This document shows positions 55,679 to 64,000 of a DNA stretch of 64,000 nucleotides, one piece after another. The position numbers and the translations under genes were made by a program. A model generated the notes under the pieces. It worked only from the letters and a program-made list of their open reading frames with translations. It was not told the DNA's origin and did no database searches. The stretch's first letter is position 1. Every line of letters begins with the position of its first letter. Source of the stretch: Bacillus sp. 2B10 (GTDB lineage Bacteria > Pseudomonadota > Alphaproteobacteria > Sphingomonadales > Sphingomonadaceae); NCBI GenBank assembly GCA_003946805.1, contig RPSH01000011.1, forward strand, positions 39,325-103,324. The letters are read 5' to 3'.

Positions 55679-57895
55679 ATGACTGGAAAAATGATGGGGC
55701 GGGTCGGCCTGCTACGGCTGCTGCGTACGGGCGGTATGGTGGCATTTGCTGTTGGAACGACGGCACCCGCTCGTGCGCAGGCGGTAGACGAAGACGAAGA
55801 ACGCGCCGAGATCGTCGTCACCGCGACGCGCACCGGACAGCGGCTGGTCGACGTGCCGGCCGACGTAACCGTGAAGGACATCGACACGCTTCGGCGTGAC
55901 GGCTTTACCTTCGGAACCGACGAGTTTCGCGGCGTGCCGGGCGTGTCCTTCCGTCGCGGCGAGGGTGATGGCGACGAATTCCCCTATGTCTCGATCCGCG
56001 GATCGAACGGGACCGAGGGCTATCTGACGCTCATCGACGGGATGCCGTTCGATCTCAATGAAGAAGGCGCGCTCGGGATTGTCCCCTACCCCGCCCTGTC
56101 ACGGGTCGAGGTGGTGAAGGGGCCGGCGTCGGCGCTGTATGGTCGCGGCGCGCTGTATGGCGCGGTCAATTACATCACGCGCGCGCCGGGCGCCGACCGG
56201 ATCGAGGTGGCGGCAACCGGCGGCAGCGACGATTATTACCGCGGCGAACTGGCGGTATCGCGCCGGATCGGCGACGATCTCGGACTGATCGCGACGGCGG
56301 CCTATGAGGATTACGGCGGCTGGCGCGAGAATGGCGCACGGCGGCAGTTGAACCTGTTCGCCAAGCTGACATGGGCGCTGGACGCGCGCACCGACGTGTC
56401 GCTGTACGGCACCTATCTCGATCGCCGGTCGGAGACGCCGAGCGTCCTGCCACTCGATGCCACCGGCCGCCCGATCGCCGTGATCGGCGGGCGGCGCGCG
56501 TTCAACGGCTATGGCAATCCGCGTTCGGTGGCCGAGGGCGGGCTGGGCGCGATCCGTGTCGAGCATCGCGCAAGCGACGCGCTGACGCTGACCGCGACCG
56601 GCCAGTATCGCAAGTTCGACTTCGACAACCGGTTGAACTTCTACGACCCGTTCGGCTTCGCACCGCAGCGCGGCATCTTCGGCATCAACGGTTTCTACGG
56701 TGCGCAGAAGTTCGATGTCGGCTATGGCGAATTGACCGCGCGCTACGAGGCCGGCGCGCACCGCATCGTAGCCGGCGTCACCGGGGAGCGCGCCTTGTCG
56801 CGCGCCGACAATCGCTGGTCAGGGCAGAACGGCTTCACGTCCGCCTGCGGCTTCACCTTCTATTCGGTCGAGATCGATTACGTGCGCGGCGGCGTGGCGA
56901 ATGCGGGGGCGCCGTGCTTCGTCGTCGATGATCCGCTCAGCCGCAACCGCCTCGTCACCACTTATGTCTCGGCCTTCGTGCAGGACGAGATCGCCCTGTC
57001 GGAGCGCCTGTTCCTGACCGTCGGCGGCCGGTACGACCGGTTCCGGCGCACCGCGCGCTTCTTCCCCATCGCGGGCAAGTTCGACGGATCGCAGGACGCC
57101 GCGACCGCCAGCGCGGTTTCGCCCAAGGCGGCGCTGTCGTGGCGCTATGGCGGGGGACAGGTCTATGCCTCCTATGGCCGCGGCTTCAGTTCCAATTTCG
57201 GTCCGACGTTCGAATGGAACGCCGACCAGTATGCGCGCCCCGAACAGCGCCCGACGACGCTCGACAGCGTAGAACTGGGCTGGAAGGGCCGCGCGCTGGA
57301 CGATGAGCTGGGCTTCGCGCTGACCGGCTTCTGGTCGATCCAGCGCAACCGCCGCGCGATCATTCCCAATCCGGCGGCGGCGACCGATTTCACGCAGCCC
57401 ACGAACCTCATCACCTATGGCGACCGCTACGAGAGCAAGGGGATCGAGGCGGCGCTCGACATCCGCCCGCGCGACGGCACCTCGGTGCAGATCCAGTACA
57501 CGCATGTCGCGCCGCGCTGGAAAGACTATGCCGTGCAGGAGTTTGCCGGCCCGCTCGACCTGTCGGGCAAGACGCCGACCGGGATCGCGCCTAACATCGT
57601 CTATATCGCGGGCGAACAGCGCATTGCGCCGTGGCTGTCGGCGCGCGGCATCGTCGAATGGTATGACGACTATCAGATCACCGCGGACAATCGCGTACAG
57701 GGCGGCGGCTACACGCTGGTGACGCTGGGTGCGCGGGTCCAGCCGGCCGCGTGGAAGGGCCTGTCGCTCGATCTCACGGTGCTGAACGCACTGGACGAGC
57801 GCTACGGCTTCTTCTTCGGCGGCACGACCGCGCCGACCTATGCGACGCCGGGGCCGCCGCGACAGGTCCGCGCGACGCTCAGGACGGCGATTTGA
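55679..57895 (+). CDS. TonB-dependent receptor of the ABC uptake locus
   Basis: A 738-residue outer-membrane receptor. Signal peptide (LLRTGGMVAFAVGTTAPARAQA), TonB-box-like AEIVVTATRTGQR, plug (LVDVPADVTVKDIDTLRRDG, VSIRGSNGTEGYLTLIDGMPF, VEVVKGPASALYGRGALYGAVN) and a barrel ending in RATLRTAI. Two extracellular-loop cysteines (TSACGFTFYS and GAPCFVVDD) may pair. It is transcribed with the binding protein, permease and ATPase that follow, making a full outer-to-inner membrane route, and may be metal-regulated from the structured leader. Confidence 0.93.
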   Translation: MTGKMMGRVGLLRLLRTGGMVAFAVGTTAPARAQAVDEDEERAEIVVTATRTGQRLVDVPADVTVKDIDTLRRDGFTFGTDEFRGVPGVSFRRGEGDGDEFPYVSIRGSNGTEGYLTLIDGMPFDLNEEGALGIVPYPALSRVEVVKGPASALYGRGALYGAVNYITRAPGADRIEVAATGGSDDYYRGELAVSRRIGDDLGLIATAAYEDYGGWRENGARRQLNLFAKLTWALDARTDVSLYGTYLDRRSETPSVLPLDATGRPIAVIGGRRAFNGYGNPRSVAEGGLGAIRVEHRASDALTLTATGQYRKFDFDNRLNFYDPFGFAPQRGIFGINGFYGAQKFDVGYGELTARYEAGAHRIVAGVTGERALSRADNRWSGQNGFTSACGFTFYSVEIDYVRGGVANAGAPCFVVDDPLSRNRLVTTYVSAFVQDEIALSERLFLTVGGRYDRFRRTARFFPIAGKFDGSQDAATASAVSPKAALSWRYGGGQVYASYGRGFSSNFGPTFEWNADQYARPEQRPTTLDSVELGWKGRALDDELGFALTGFWSIQRNRRAIIPNPAAATDFTQPTNLITYGDRYESKGIEAALDIRPRDGTSVQIQYTHVAPRWKDYAVQEFAGPLDLSGKTPTGIAPNIVYIAGEQRIAPWLSARGIVEWYDDYQITADNRVQGGGYTLVTLGARVQPAAWKGLSLDLTVLNALDERYGFFFGGTTAPTYATPGPPRQVRATLRTAI

Positions 57896-59076
57896 TGCGG
57901 GTGCTCGTGCTGGTGCTGGCGCTGGCGCTGCTCGCCGGTTGCGACCGGGCGCCGGATACGACGGCATCGCAGACGGCCGTCGCGGGCCGCGAGATCGCGA
58001 TGCCGTTCGCCAAGACGTTCCGCGTGGTCGACCGCGACGGCTACCGGGTCGTCGACCTCAAGGCATCGGTGGTGAGTTGGGGCGGCGATGCGGTCGGCGA
58101 GGAGCAGTTCCGGCGGCTGGTGCTGGTACCGCGCGGGAACACCGCGCCGCCGCTGACGGGTGATCTCGCGGGCGCGACGCTGATCCGCACCCCCGTGATG
58201 CGCATCGCCAGCAACACCGCGTTCCACGAGGCGATCACGAAGGCACTCGACATCAACGATCGGCTGGTGGCGGTCGGCGGGGTCAAGTCGTGGGACGACG
58301 CCCTGCGCGCGCGCGTCCGCGCCGGACAGGTGCGCCAGATCGGCTATGGCTGGCACAGCCCGCCCGATCTCGACGCGCTCGTCGCCGCGAAGCCCGAAAT
58401 GCTGCTGATGAGCATGGAGGACATGAAGAGCGTTGGCGCGATGCCGCGCATCGCCGCGCTGGGCGTACCAACAGTGCCGGTCTTCGCCGAGAACGAGCCG
58501 GACTATATGGGCCGCGTCGATTACGTCCGGCTGGTCGGGATGCTGACCGGTCGGGAGCGCGAGGCGAACGCATTCGCCGACATGGTGGCCCGCAACGTCG
58601 CTGCGCTGAAGAAGGCGGCCGCCGCGCAACCGACCCGATCGGTCATGTCGGCCTGGTTCGCCGGGGGCGACCGGTGGAACCCGACGATCCGGAATGCCGA
58701 CGCGAAACTGTTGCGCGACGCCAACGGCCGCAATCCGTTCGAGGAACCCGACGATCCGCGCAAGGACAGCTTCAACCAGATCTCGACCGAGCAGTTGATC
58801 GCGCAAGGGGCCGATGCCGACTGCTGGATCCTACGCGACACGCATTCGCTGCCGTTCCGCGACGTCGCCGTCCTGCGCCGCTTCAAGGCGTATCGCGAAG
58901 GCTGCGTGTTCGCGGGCGACGGGATGTACAAGCCGCCGGCGGACGCCTTCGACTTCTACGAAACGGGCTTCATCCGGCCCGATCTGGTGCTGGGCGACAT
59001 CGTGCGAATGCTGCATCCGCCGCTCAGGACCGAACCGTTCCGCTACATCCGCCCCGATACGAAGGTGCCGCGATGA
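57895..59076 (+). CDS. FecB/BtuF-type substrate-binding lipoprotein
   Basis: Periplasmic binding protein of 393 residues. Lipobox LLAGC near residue 16 (MRVLVLVLALALLAGCDR). After a 100-residue beta-rich N-terminal part comes the two-lobed FecB-type fold: IASNTAFHEAITKALDINDRLVAVGG, PDLDALVAAKPEMLLMSM, LGVPTVPVF and RLVGMLTGREREANAF. It shares one base with the receptor stop (TGATG) and overlaps the permease by four. The family binds chelated iron, cobalamin, heme or related metallophores; which one is not evident. Confidence 0.88.
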   Translation: MRVLVLVLALALLAGCDRAPDTTASQTAVAGREIAMPFAKTFRVVDRDGYRVVDLKASVVSWGGDAVGEEQFRRLVLVPRGNTAPPLTGDLAGATLIRTPVMRIASNTAFHEAITKALDINDRLVAVGGVKSWDDALRARVRAGQVRQIGYGWHSPPDLDALVAAKPEMLLMSMEDMKSVGAMPRIAALGVPTVPVFAENEPDYMGRVDYVRLVGMLTGREREANAFADMVARNVAALKKAAAAQPTRSVMSAWFAGGDRWNPTIRNADAKLLRDANGRNPFEEPDDPRKDSFNQISTEQLIAQGADADCWILRDTHSLPFRDVAVLRRFKAYREGCVFAGDGMYKPPADAFDFYETGFIRPDLVLGDIVRMLHPPLRTEPFRYIRPDTKVPR

Positions 59077-60107
59077 CGCCGGCGATCCGGAGCATGATCG
59101 GCGGCGCGGCGTTGCTCGTCGTGTTGCTGGCCGTCGCGCTGTTCGCCCTGTCGTGGGGAACGATCGGGATCGGTTTCGGCGACATGCTGGCGGCGCTGGT
59201 CGGGCGCGGCGATCCGGGGACGGCGCAGATCGTCACCGGGTTGCGCCTGCCACGAATCGTGACCGCGATCGTCGCCGGCAGCGCACTAGGACTGGGCGGC
59301 GTGCTGATGCAGGCGCTGTTCCGCAATCCGATGGCCGACGCCTGGTCGCTGGGGCTGACCGCGGGCGGGCAGCTCGGCGTCGCCCTGCTAGTCACCGCCG
59401 CGGCCTTTTCCGGGCCGCAAGCCGTGTCGTTCCTGCGCGATTTCGAGGGGCCGTCGATCACGCTGGGGGCGATGATCGGCATCGGCGGCTTCGCACTGGC
59501 GATGGCCGCGCTCGCGCGCCGGGTGGGGACGGTGACCTTGCTGGTGGTCGGCCTGATGCTGGGCTTCACCGTACAGGGCATCGTCAGCATCGTGCTGCAT
59601 TTCGCCAATCGCGTCGGCGGGCGGGTGTTTTCCGGTTGGAGCGACGGCAATTTCGCCAGCGTCACTACGGCGGACCTGCCGATGCTGGCGGTGCCGGTGC
59701 TGGCCGGCGTGGCGCTCGCGCTGATCAACGCCAAGCCGCTGACCGCGCTGCTGCTGGGCGAGACCTATGCGCGCAGCCTCGGCACCGACGTCACGCGCCT
59801 GCGCCGGCTGACGCTGGCGGCGGTGGTGCTGCTGGTCGCGCCCGTCACCGCCTATTGCGGGCCGGTGACGTTCGTCGGACTGATCGTGCCGCATCTGGCG
59901 CGCGCCATCGCCGGCACCGCGCGGATCCTGCCGCTGATGCCGCTCGGCGCGCTCGCCGGTGCGGTGCTGGCGCTGGCGGCGGACCTGGTCGTCCATGCGC
60001 CGTGGGAGCAGCATTTCCTGCACCTCAACGCCGTCCTCGCGCTGGTCGGCGCGCCGGTGGTGATCGCGCTGCTGATCTTCTCGCTGACGATGCGGGGGCA
60101 ACGCTGA
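59073..60107 (+). CDS. FecCD-family ABC permease
   Basis: Inner-membrane permease of the siderophore/cobalamin/heme class, 344 residues with about ten membrane segments. Family marks: LRLPRIVTAIVAGSALGLGGVLMQALFRNPMADAWSLGLTAGGQLG near the N-terminus (the RLPR..G..QxxxRNPLA motif) and the cytoplasmic coupling segment ETYARSLGTDVTRLRRLT plus CGPVTFVGLIVPHLARAI. It likely forms a homodimer with the ATPase encoded next, sharing a TGATG junction. Confidence 0.94.
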   Translation: MTPAIRSMIGGAALLVVLLAVALFALSWGTIGIGFGDMLAALVGRGDPGTAQIVTGLRLPRIVTAIVAGSALGLGGVLMQALFRNPMADAWSLGLTAGGQLGVALLVTAAAFSGPQAVSFLRDFEGPSITLGAMIGIGGFALAMAALARRVGTVTLLVVGLMLGFTVQGIVSIVLHFANRVGGRVFSGWSDGNFASVTTADLPMLAVPVLAGVALALINAKPLTALLLGETYARSLGTDVTRLRRLTLAAVVLLVAPVTAYCGPVTFVGLIVPHLARAIAGTARILPLMPLGALAGAVLALAADLVVHAPWEQHFLHLNAVLALVGAPVVIALLIFSLTMRGQR

Positions 60108-60874
60108 TGCTGCGGCTGCAATCGTTGTCGGTCGGCTATGGCGCGCCGCGCGGCATCGTGCTCGCCGATCTCGACGTGACCGTGCCGCCGGGCAGCTTCG
60201 TGTGCGTGCTGGGGCGCAACGGTGCGGGCAAGTCGACGCTGATGCGCACGATCGCCGGGCTGCAACGCGCGGTCGGTGGTGCGGCGCTGCTGGGGGACGA
60301 GGATATCGCGGCGATGCGCCCGCAGGCGCGCGCGCAGCAGGTCGCGGTGGTGCTGACCGAGCGCACCGCCAGCCCCGGCTTGACCGTCGACGACGTGGTA
60401 TCGATGGGCCGCCAGCCCTTCACCGGCTGGCAGGGGCGGCTGGCCCCCGACGACCGGACGCGTGTAGCGGACGCGCTGGCGATGGCCGGGGTGATGCCAT
60501 TCGCGGCGCGGTTGTTCGACGACCTGTCCGACGGCGAGCGCCAGCGCGTGATGATCGCGCGCGCCATCGCCCAGTCGCCCCGGCTGATGATCCTCGACGA
60601 GATCACCGCCTTCCTCGACCTGCCCGGCCGGGTCGAGACGATGGCGCTGCTGCGCGATCATGCCCGGGCGACCGGGGCGATCGTGCTGTTGTCGAGCCAC
60701 GACCTCGACCTGTCGTTGCAGCTGGCGGACGGCATCTGGCTGCTCGACGGTGCCGGCGGCCTTGCGGTCGGCACCGCGCCCGACCTGATCCGCGCGGGTC
60801 ATGTCGGGCGTGCGTTCGACACCGATGCGGTGCGGTTCTCGCCCACGCTCGGCCGCTTCGAGCTGGTCGGGTGA
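60107..60874 (+). CDS. ABC transporter ATPase for metallophore uptake
   Basis: Cytoplasmic ATPase of 255 residues with Walker A GRNGAGKST, Q-loop region, signature LSDGERQRV, Walker B LMILDEITAFLD and switch His in LLSSHDLDLS. Close in form to FecE/BtuD/FepC. The signature has D in place of the commoner G (LSGGE), an allowed variant. The stop overlaps the GTG of the following outer-membrane receptor gene, so all five genes share a transcript. Confidence 0.94.
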   Translation: MLRLQSLSVGYGAPRGIVLADLDVTVPPGSFVCVLGRNGAGKSTLMRTIAGLQRAVGGAALLGDEDIAAMRPQARAQQVAVVLTERTASPGLTVDDVVSMGRQPFTGWQGRLAPDDRTRVADALAMAGVMPFAARLFDDLSDGERQRVMIARAIAQSPRLMILDEITAFLDLPGRVETMALLRDHARATGAIVLLSSHDLDLSLQLADGIWLLDGAGGLAVGTAPDLIRAGHVGRAFDTDAVRFSPTLGRFELVG

Positions 60875-62877
60875 AGGCGGCACTGCTGCTGCTCGCATGC
60901 GCGTCGGCACCGGGATGGGCACAGGAGACCCAGCCATCGGCGCCGTCCTCCGAACAGGGCGCGCAACCGGGACCGACCGTCGCGACGTCGCCGGAGGCGC
61001 CTGCGGCTCCTGTCCTCCCGACGACCGGCCGTGCGGCCGAAAATGCCGTCCGACAGGCGGAGGATGCGTTCGGATACAGCGTCGGGCGCGAGACGCTCGG
61101 CCTGTACTCCTCGTCCAACGTGCGCGGCTTTTCTCCCTTCCGGGCCGGCAACGTGCGGATCGAGGGGCTGTACTTCGATCCGTACCTCACGCTCATCCAG
61201 CGGCTGCGCCTGTCGACCAGCATCCGGGTCGGCCTGTCGGCGCAGGGCTATCCGTTTCCCTCACCGACCGGCATCGTCGACTACAGCTTCCGCAAACCCG
61301 GCGACGTGGCGGGCCTGTCCGTGCTGGCGAGCGGTGACAGCTACGGCAACGCCGGCATCGAGGCGGACGGCGCCGTACCGCTGTCGCGGACGCTCAGCCT
61401 AGGTTTCGGCGCGCAGGCGTCGCGCAACGACTTCTACAACGGCACGACGAGCTGGTCGCACAACGAGGCGGTGTCGCTGCGCTGGCGACTATCGCCCGAC
61501 ATCGAGATATTGCCGTTCTGGGCGCGCAGTCAGGTCCATGACGATGAGGCTGGTCCGATATACGTGCCCGGCGGCGCCTATCTGCCGCCACGCATTCTCA
61601 GACGACGCTATGACGGCCCGGGCTGGAACGATTATGACAGCGTCGGCGGATTGCACGGTGTGCTTGCCACCGTGTCGCCGTGGCGCGACTGGACCGTGCG
61701 GGCCGGCCTGTTCCGCTCGCTCTACGACGATCGCTCGACCTTCGCGCATCTGCTGACCGATCTGACACCGGACGGGCGGGCGAACCGCCTCATCATCGCC
61801 GATCCGCGCAGCCGCTTCGTCTCGGCATCGGGCGAGCTTCGCGTCACCCGTTCGCTAGCCGAGGGGCCGCGGCTGCACGCCCTTCACCTGTCCCTGCGCG
61901 GGCGCGATCGGCGGCAGCGCTACGGCGGCTCCGACGTCCTTGCCTATGGACCGACCTCGATCGGCGAGACATTCCGCCCGCCCGAACCCGACTACGCCTT
62001 CACGGACCAGACCCGCGACCGGGTACGGCAAGCGACATACGGCATCGCCTATGACGGCCGCTGGCGCGACGTCGGCGAGTTGAGCTTCGGCCTGTCCCGG
62101 ACCGACTATGCCAAGCGCTTCTCGCTCCCGGCCGCCCCGCCGCTGGAGACGCGGTCGCGACCATGGCTGTGGAACGTCACCGGCGCAGCATTTCTTGGCC
62201 CACGGCTCGCACTCTATGCCGGCTACGCACGCGGGCTGGAAGAGAGCGGCATCGCCCCCGATAATGCCGTCAACCGCAACCAGCCGCTGCCCGCGATCCT
62301 GACCCGGCAGGTGGATGCCGGACTGCGTTACCGGCTGACCGATACGATCAAGCTGGTGGCCGGCGTGTTCGACCTGCGCAAACCCTATTATAATCTGGAT
62401 GCCGCCAACCGCTTCGACCTGCTCGGCGACATCGTCAACCGCGGCGTCGAATTCTCGGTGGCGGGCGCCGTGACGCCCCGGCTGAACATCGTGGTCGGCG
62501 GCGTGCTGCTGGACCCACGCGTCACCGGCGAGGGCGTTGCGCTCGGCAGGATCGGGCCTCGCCCCGTCGGCATCGCGTCACGCTCGCTGGATTTCAATGC
62601 GGACTGGCGGCTGCCGGTCGACGGGATATCCCTCGATGCCGGCATCTCGAACACCGGTCGCGTGACCGCCACACGCGACAACAGTGTGTCGATCTCGTCA
62701 CGGACGCTCGTCGACCTTGGCGCCCGCTATCGGTTCCGCGCGAACGGACGGGACTTCACGTTGAGGGGGGAGGTCCGGAACATCGGCAATGTCCACGGCT
62801 TCGATCTGGAGAGCGCCGGAGCCTACGACATCATCGCCGGACGCGTCGTCTCCGCGTACATCACGGTGGATCTGTGA
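60871..62877 (+). CDS. Atypical TonB-dependent receptor-like outer-membrane protein
   Basis: A 668-residue exported barrel protein beginning at a GTG that overlaps the ATPase stop. The signal peptide (AALLLLACASAPGWAQ) is followed by a 45-residue Pro/Ala/Gln-rich linker in place of a recognisable TonB box. A reduced plug follows (VGRETLGLYSSSNVRGFSPFRAGNVRIEGLYFDPY, IVDYSFRKPGD), then many beta strands and a receptor-like C-terminus (DLGARYRFRANGRDFTLRGEVRNIGN, ending TVDL). Placed with an ABC importer, it may be a second receptor or partner. TonB dependence is uncertain. Confidence 0.82.
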   Translation: MKAALLLLACASAPGWAQETQPSAPSSEQGAQPGPTVATSPEAPAAPVLPTTGRAAENAVRQAEDAFGYSVGRETLGLYSSSNVRGFSPFRAGNVRIEGLYFDPYLTLIQRLRLSTSIRVGLSAQGYPFPSPTGIVDYSFRKPGDVAGLSVLASGDSYGNAGIEADGAVPLSRTLSLGFGAQASRNDFYNGTTSWSHNEAVSLRWRLSPDIEILPFWARSQVHDDEAGPIYVPGGAYLPPRILRRRYDGPGWNDYDSVGGLHGVLATVSPWRDWTVRAGLFRSLYDDRSTFAHLLTDLTPDGRANRLIIADPRSRFVSASGELRVTRSLAEGPRLHALHLSLRGRDRRQRYGGSDVLAYGPTSIGETFRPPEPDYAFTDQTRDRVRQATYGIAYDGRWRDVGELSFGLSRTDYAKRFSLPAAPPLETRSRPWLWNVTGAAFLGPRLALYAGYARGLEESGIAPDNAVNRNQPLPAILTRQVDAGLRYRLTDTIKLVAGVFDLRKPYYNLDAANRFDLLGDIVNRGVEFSVAGAVTPRLNIVVGGVLLDPRVTGEGVALGRIGPRPVGIASRSLDFNADWRLPVDGISLDAGISNTGRVTATRDNSVSISSRTLVDLGARYRFRANGRDFTLRGEVRNIGNVHGFDLESAGAYDIIAGRVVSAYITVDL

Positions 62878-63216
62878 TCGCGCTCGGGAAGGTCGGTTTC
62901 GATCCGCCTCCGCGGTGATGGTTCGGCATCGATGCGTGGTTGGGAACAGCCCATCGAAGCTGTCGTCGCCGATCGCCGTTCCGAAACCCCGATGTCGTCG
63001 AAAAGCGTAAGGATGACGAGCTTGCGATCCTGCAGCCGGTTTCCGAACGGTAACAGGGGGCGCGGGTCGCAAGACGGTTTTCCCCTGCTTGCAGGAACTC
63101 GGATACAGGTGGTGACAGCGCGACCCGGTTTGCGGCACAAGGCCCGGCGGTGACAAACGAGGCGATCGCTTGGGGCAGGACTGTCGATCGACGCGTGACC
63201 CGGTGCGGGCGCTGAC
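62878..63216. other. Gene-free stretch before the ECF sigma gene
   Basis: No convincing gene. It holds GGTTTTCC (63076-63083) followed by GGAAC (63094-63098), a pair that recurs with similar spacing before the lipoprotein gene at 63861. It probably contains the sigma-factor promoter. Confidence 0.4.
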
Positions 63217-63753
63217 ATGAGCGATGCCGAGCGGTCCGACGCGGACCTCGCCGTCGCCGCCACCGCCGGCGATGCCCCGGCGTTCGAGCAACTGCTGCGT
63301 CGCCATTACGATCGCGTCCACGGTCTTGCGTGGCAACTGACCGGCACGCGGGCCGATGCCGACGATATCGCGCAGGACGTGTGCTGCACGCTGGCCGAGC
63401 GCATCGGCAGCTTTCGCGGGGAAGCGAAGTTCACGACGTGGCTGTGCCGGATCGTGTTCAACGCCTGTCGCGACCATCGGCGCAGGCGGCGTTCCTTCCT
63501 CGGCCTGACCGGACGGCTCGCGGTACTGGCCGGACTGTCGCCGCCACCCGACGGCCGCGACCTGCATGATGCGATGTGGGTGCGCAGCGCCGTCGCGAAG
63601 CTGAAACCGGCGTATCGTGACGTCGTGATCCTGGTTGCCGGACAGCAACTGAGCCACGGCGAAGCGGCCGCGATCCTTGGCATCGCCGAAGCGACGGTCG
63701 CATGGCGGCTGCACAAGGCGCGGCGGATGCTGGGCGGCGGAGACGATGCGTGA
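63217..63753 (+). CDS. ECF-family RNA polymerase sigma factor
   Basis: A 178-residue ECF sigma factor. Sigma-2 region about residues 20-90 ([56 protein letters not shown]) and sigma-4 region about 115-170 ([44 protein letters not shown]) are clear. No anti-sigma gene is visible immediately downstream; the next gene encodes a lipoprotein and is cut by the window end. Stress or envelope signal is unknown. Confidence 0.94.
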   Translation: MSDAERSDADLAVAATAGDAPAFEQLLRRHYDRVHGLAWQLTGTRADADDIAQDVCCTLAERIGSFRGEAKFTTWLCRIVFNACRDHRRRRRSFLGLTGRLAVLAGLSPPPDGRDLHDAMWVRSAVAKLKPAYRDVVILVAGQQLSHGEAAAILGIAEATVAWRLHKARRMLGGGDDA

Positions 63754-63781
63754 TCGCGCGCCGGGAGAAAAATGTTCGCAG

Positions 63782-63795
63782 GGTTCAAAGGAACC
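63782..63795. promoter_or_regulatory. Palindrome GGTTC-AAAG-GAACC between sigma and lipoprotein genes
   Basis: A five-base-arm inverted repeat about 65 bases before the lipoprotein start. Its right arm, GGAACC, resembles ECF -35 elements, but the CGTC at 63808 is too close (12 bases) for the usual spacing, so the call is tentative. Confidence 0.25.
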
Positions 63796-63860
63796 GCCGC
63801 GCAGCGACGTCGAAGGTACAGGCGGACGATGGTTTTCCGCCCTTGCCTGAGGAACCTGCC

Positions 63861-64000
63861 ATGTCCCGATATCGTGCCCCGATCGCCATCGGCCTGACCG
63901 CGATGCTGCTCGCGTCCTGCGCGAAGCCGCAAGGATCGACCGCCATCGCGCCGCTGCCATCGAACGAGGATATGGCCGCAGTATCGCCCCCTCCCCCGCC
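63861..64000 (+). CDS. Lipoprotein, 5' part (cut by window edge)
   Basis: Only the first 46 residues lie inside the window. The start gives a lipoprotein signal, MSRYRAPIAIGLTAMLLASC, with lipobox LASC near residue 20, then a Pro-rich stretch (NEDMAAVSPPPP). GAGG is found eight bases before the ATG. In related genomes ECF sigma factors are often followed by von Willebrand-type lipoproteins; whether this is one cannot be seen here. Confidence 0.7.
   Translation, partial: MSRYRAPIAIGLTAMLLASCAKPQGSTAIAPLPSNEDMAAVSPPPP

Noticed and set aside
62698..63960. Long minus-strand open frame across the ECF sigma gene
   Set aside because: Arg/Pro/Gly-rich shadow typical of high-GC DNA; the plus-strand sigma factor has clear family motifs.

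Overview
The window is GC-rich chromosomal DNA (roughly two thirds GC by eye) from an alphaproteobacterium, most likely a sphingomonad. Three things point there: the dusB(nifR3)-ntrB-ntrC-ntrY-ntrX-hfq-hflX gene order, the fused ispDF gene, and several TonB-dependent receptors in a small stretch. Gene packing is tight, and many neighbours overlap by four bases (ATGA or GTGA). No plasmid or phage replication or structural genes were seen.

Layout. 1-2.2 kb (minus): purM-purN followed by two small hypothetical genes. 2.2-7.8 kb (plus): a secreted DUF2066-like protein, the DnaA regulator HdaA, polyphosphate kinase and exopolyphosphatase, all overlapping. 8-16 kb: RNase D with a peptidase-inhibitor lipoprotein, aspS preceded by two CRISPR-like repeats, carbonic anhydrase, lipA-ratA, cinA C-domain and ispDF. 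16-25.2 kb: dusB, the two nitrogen two-component systems (NtrBC, NtrYX), an unusual Hfq with two Sm domains, and HflX. 25.4-26.2 kb: mazG.

26.2-39.35 kb is an accessory segment. It starts with a structured non-coding stretch containing an insertion-sequence-end-like motif. A phosphodiester-scavenging cluster follows (PAP2 phosphatase, LacI regulator, glycerophosphodiesterase, TonB receptor, ROK regulator, MFS transporter), then a LysE/NTF2/thioesterase/panB operon divergent from an AsnC-type regulator, and finally an IS1202-like (ISNCY) element whose right end is visible but whose left end is not. 39.4-48 kb returns to core genes on the minus strand: retropepsin-like protease, MBL hydrolase, tatD, metG, holB, tmk, a D,D-carboxypeptidase, a SPOR protein and a lytic transglycosylase, then tRNA-Ser(UGA).

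48.4-64 kb is devoted largely to uptake across the envelope. After an MFS transporter lies a minus-strand operon: an exported tandem OsmC-like gene broken by a frameshift, a TonB siderophore-type receptor, and a thioredoxin-fold lipoprotein. Divergent from it runs a complete import route: TonB receptor, lipoprotein binding protein, FecCD-type permease, ABC ATPase and a second atypical outer-membrane receptor. An ECF sigma factor and the start of a lipoprotein gene close the window. The less ordinary observations are the double Hfq, the exported OsmC/thioredoxin/TonB operon facing a two-receptor ABC system, and the I-E-like repeats before aspS.
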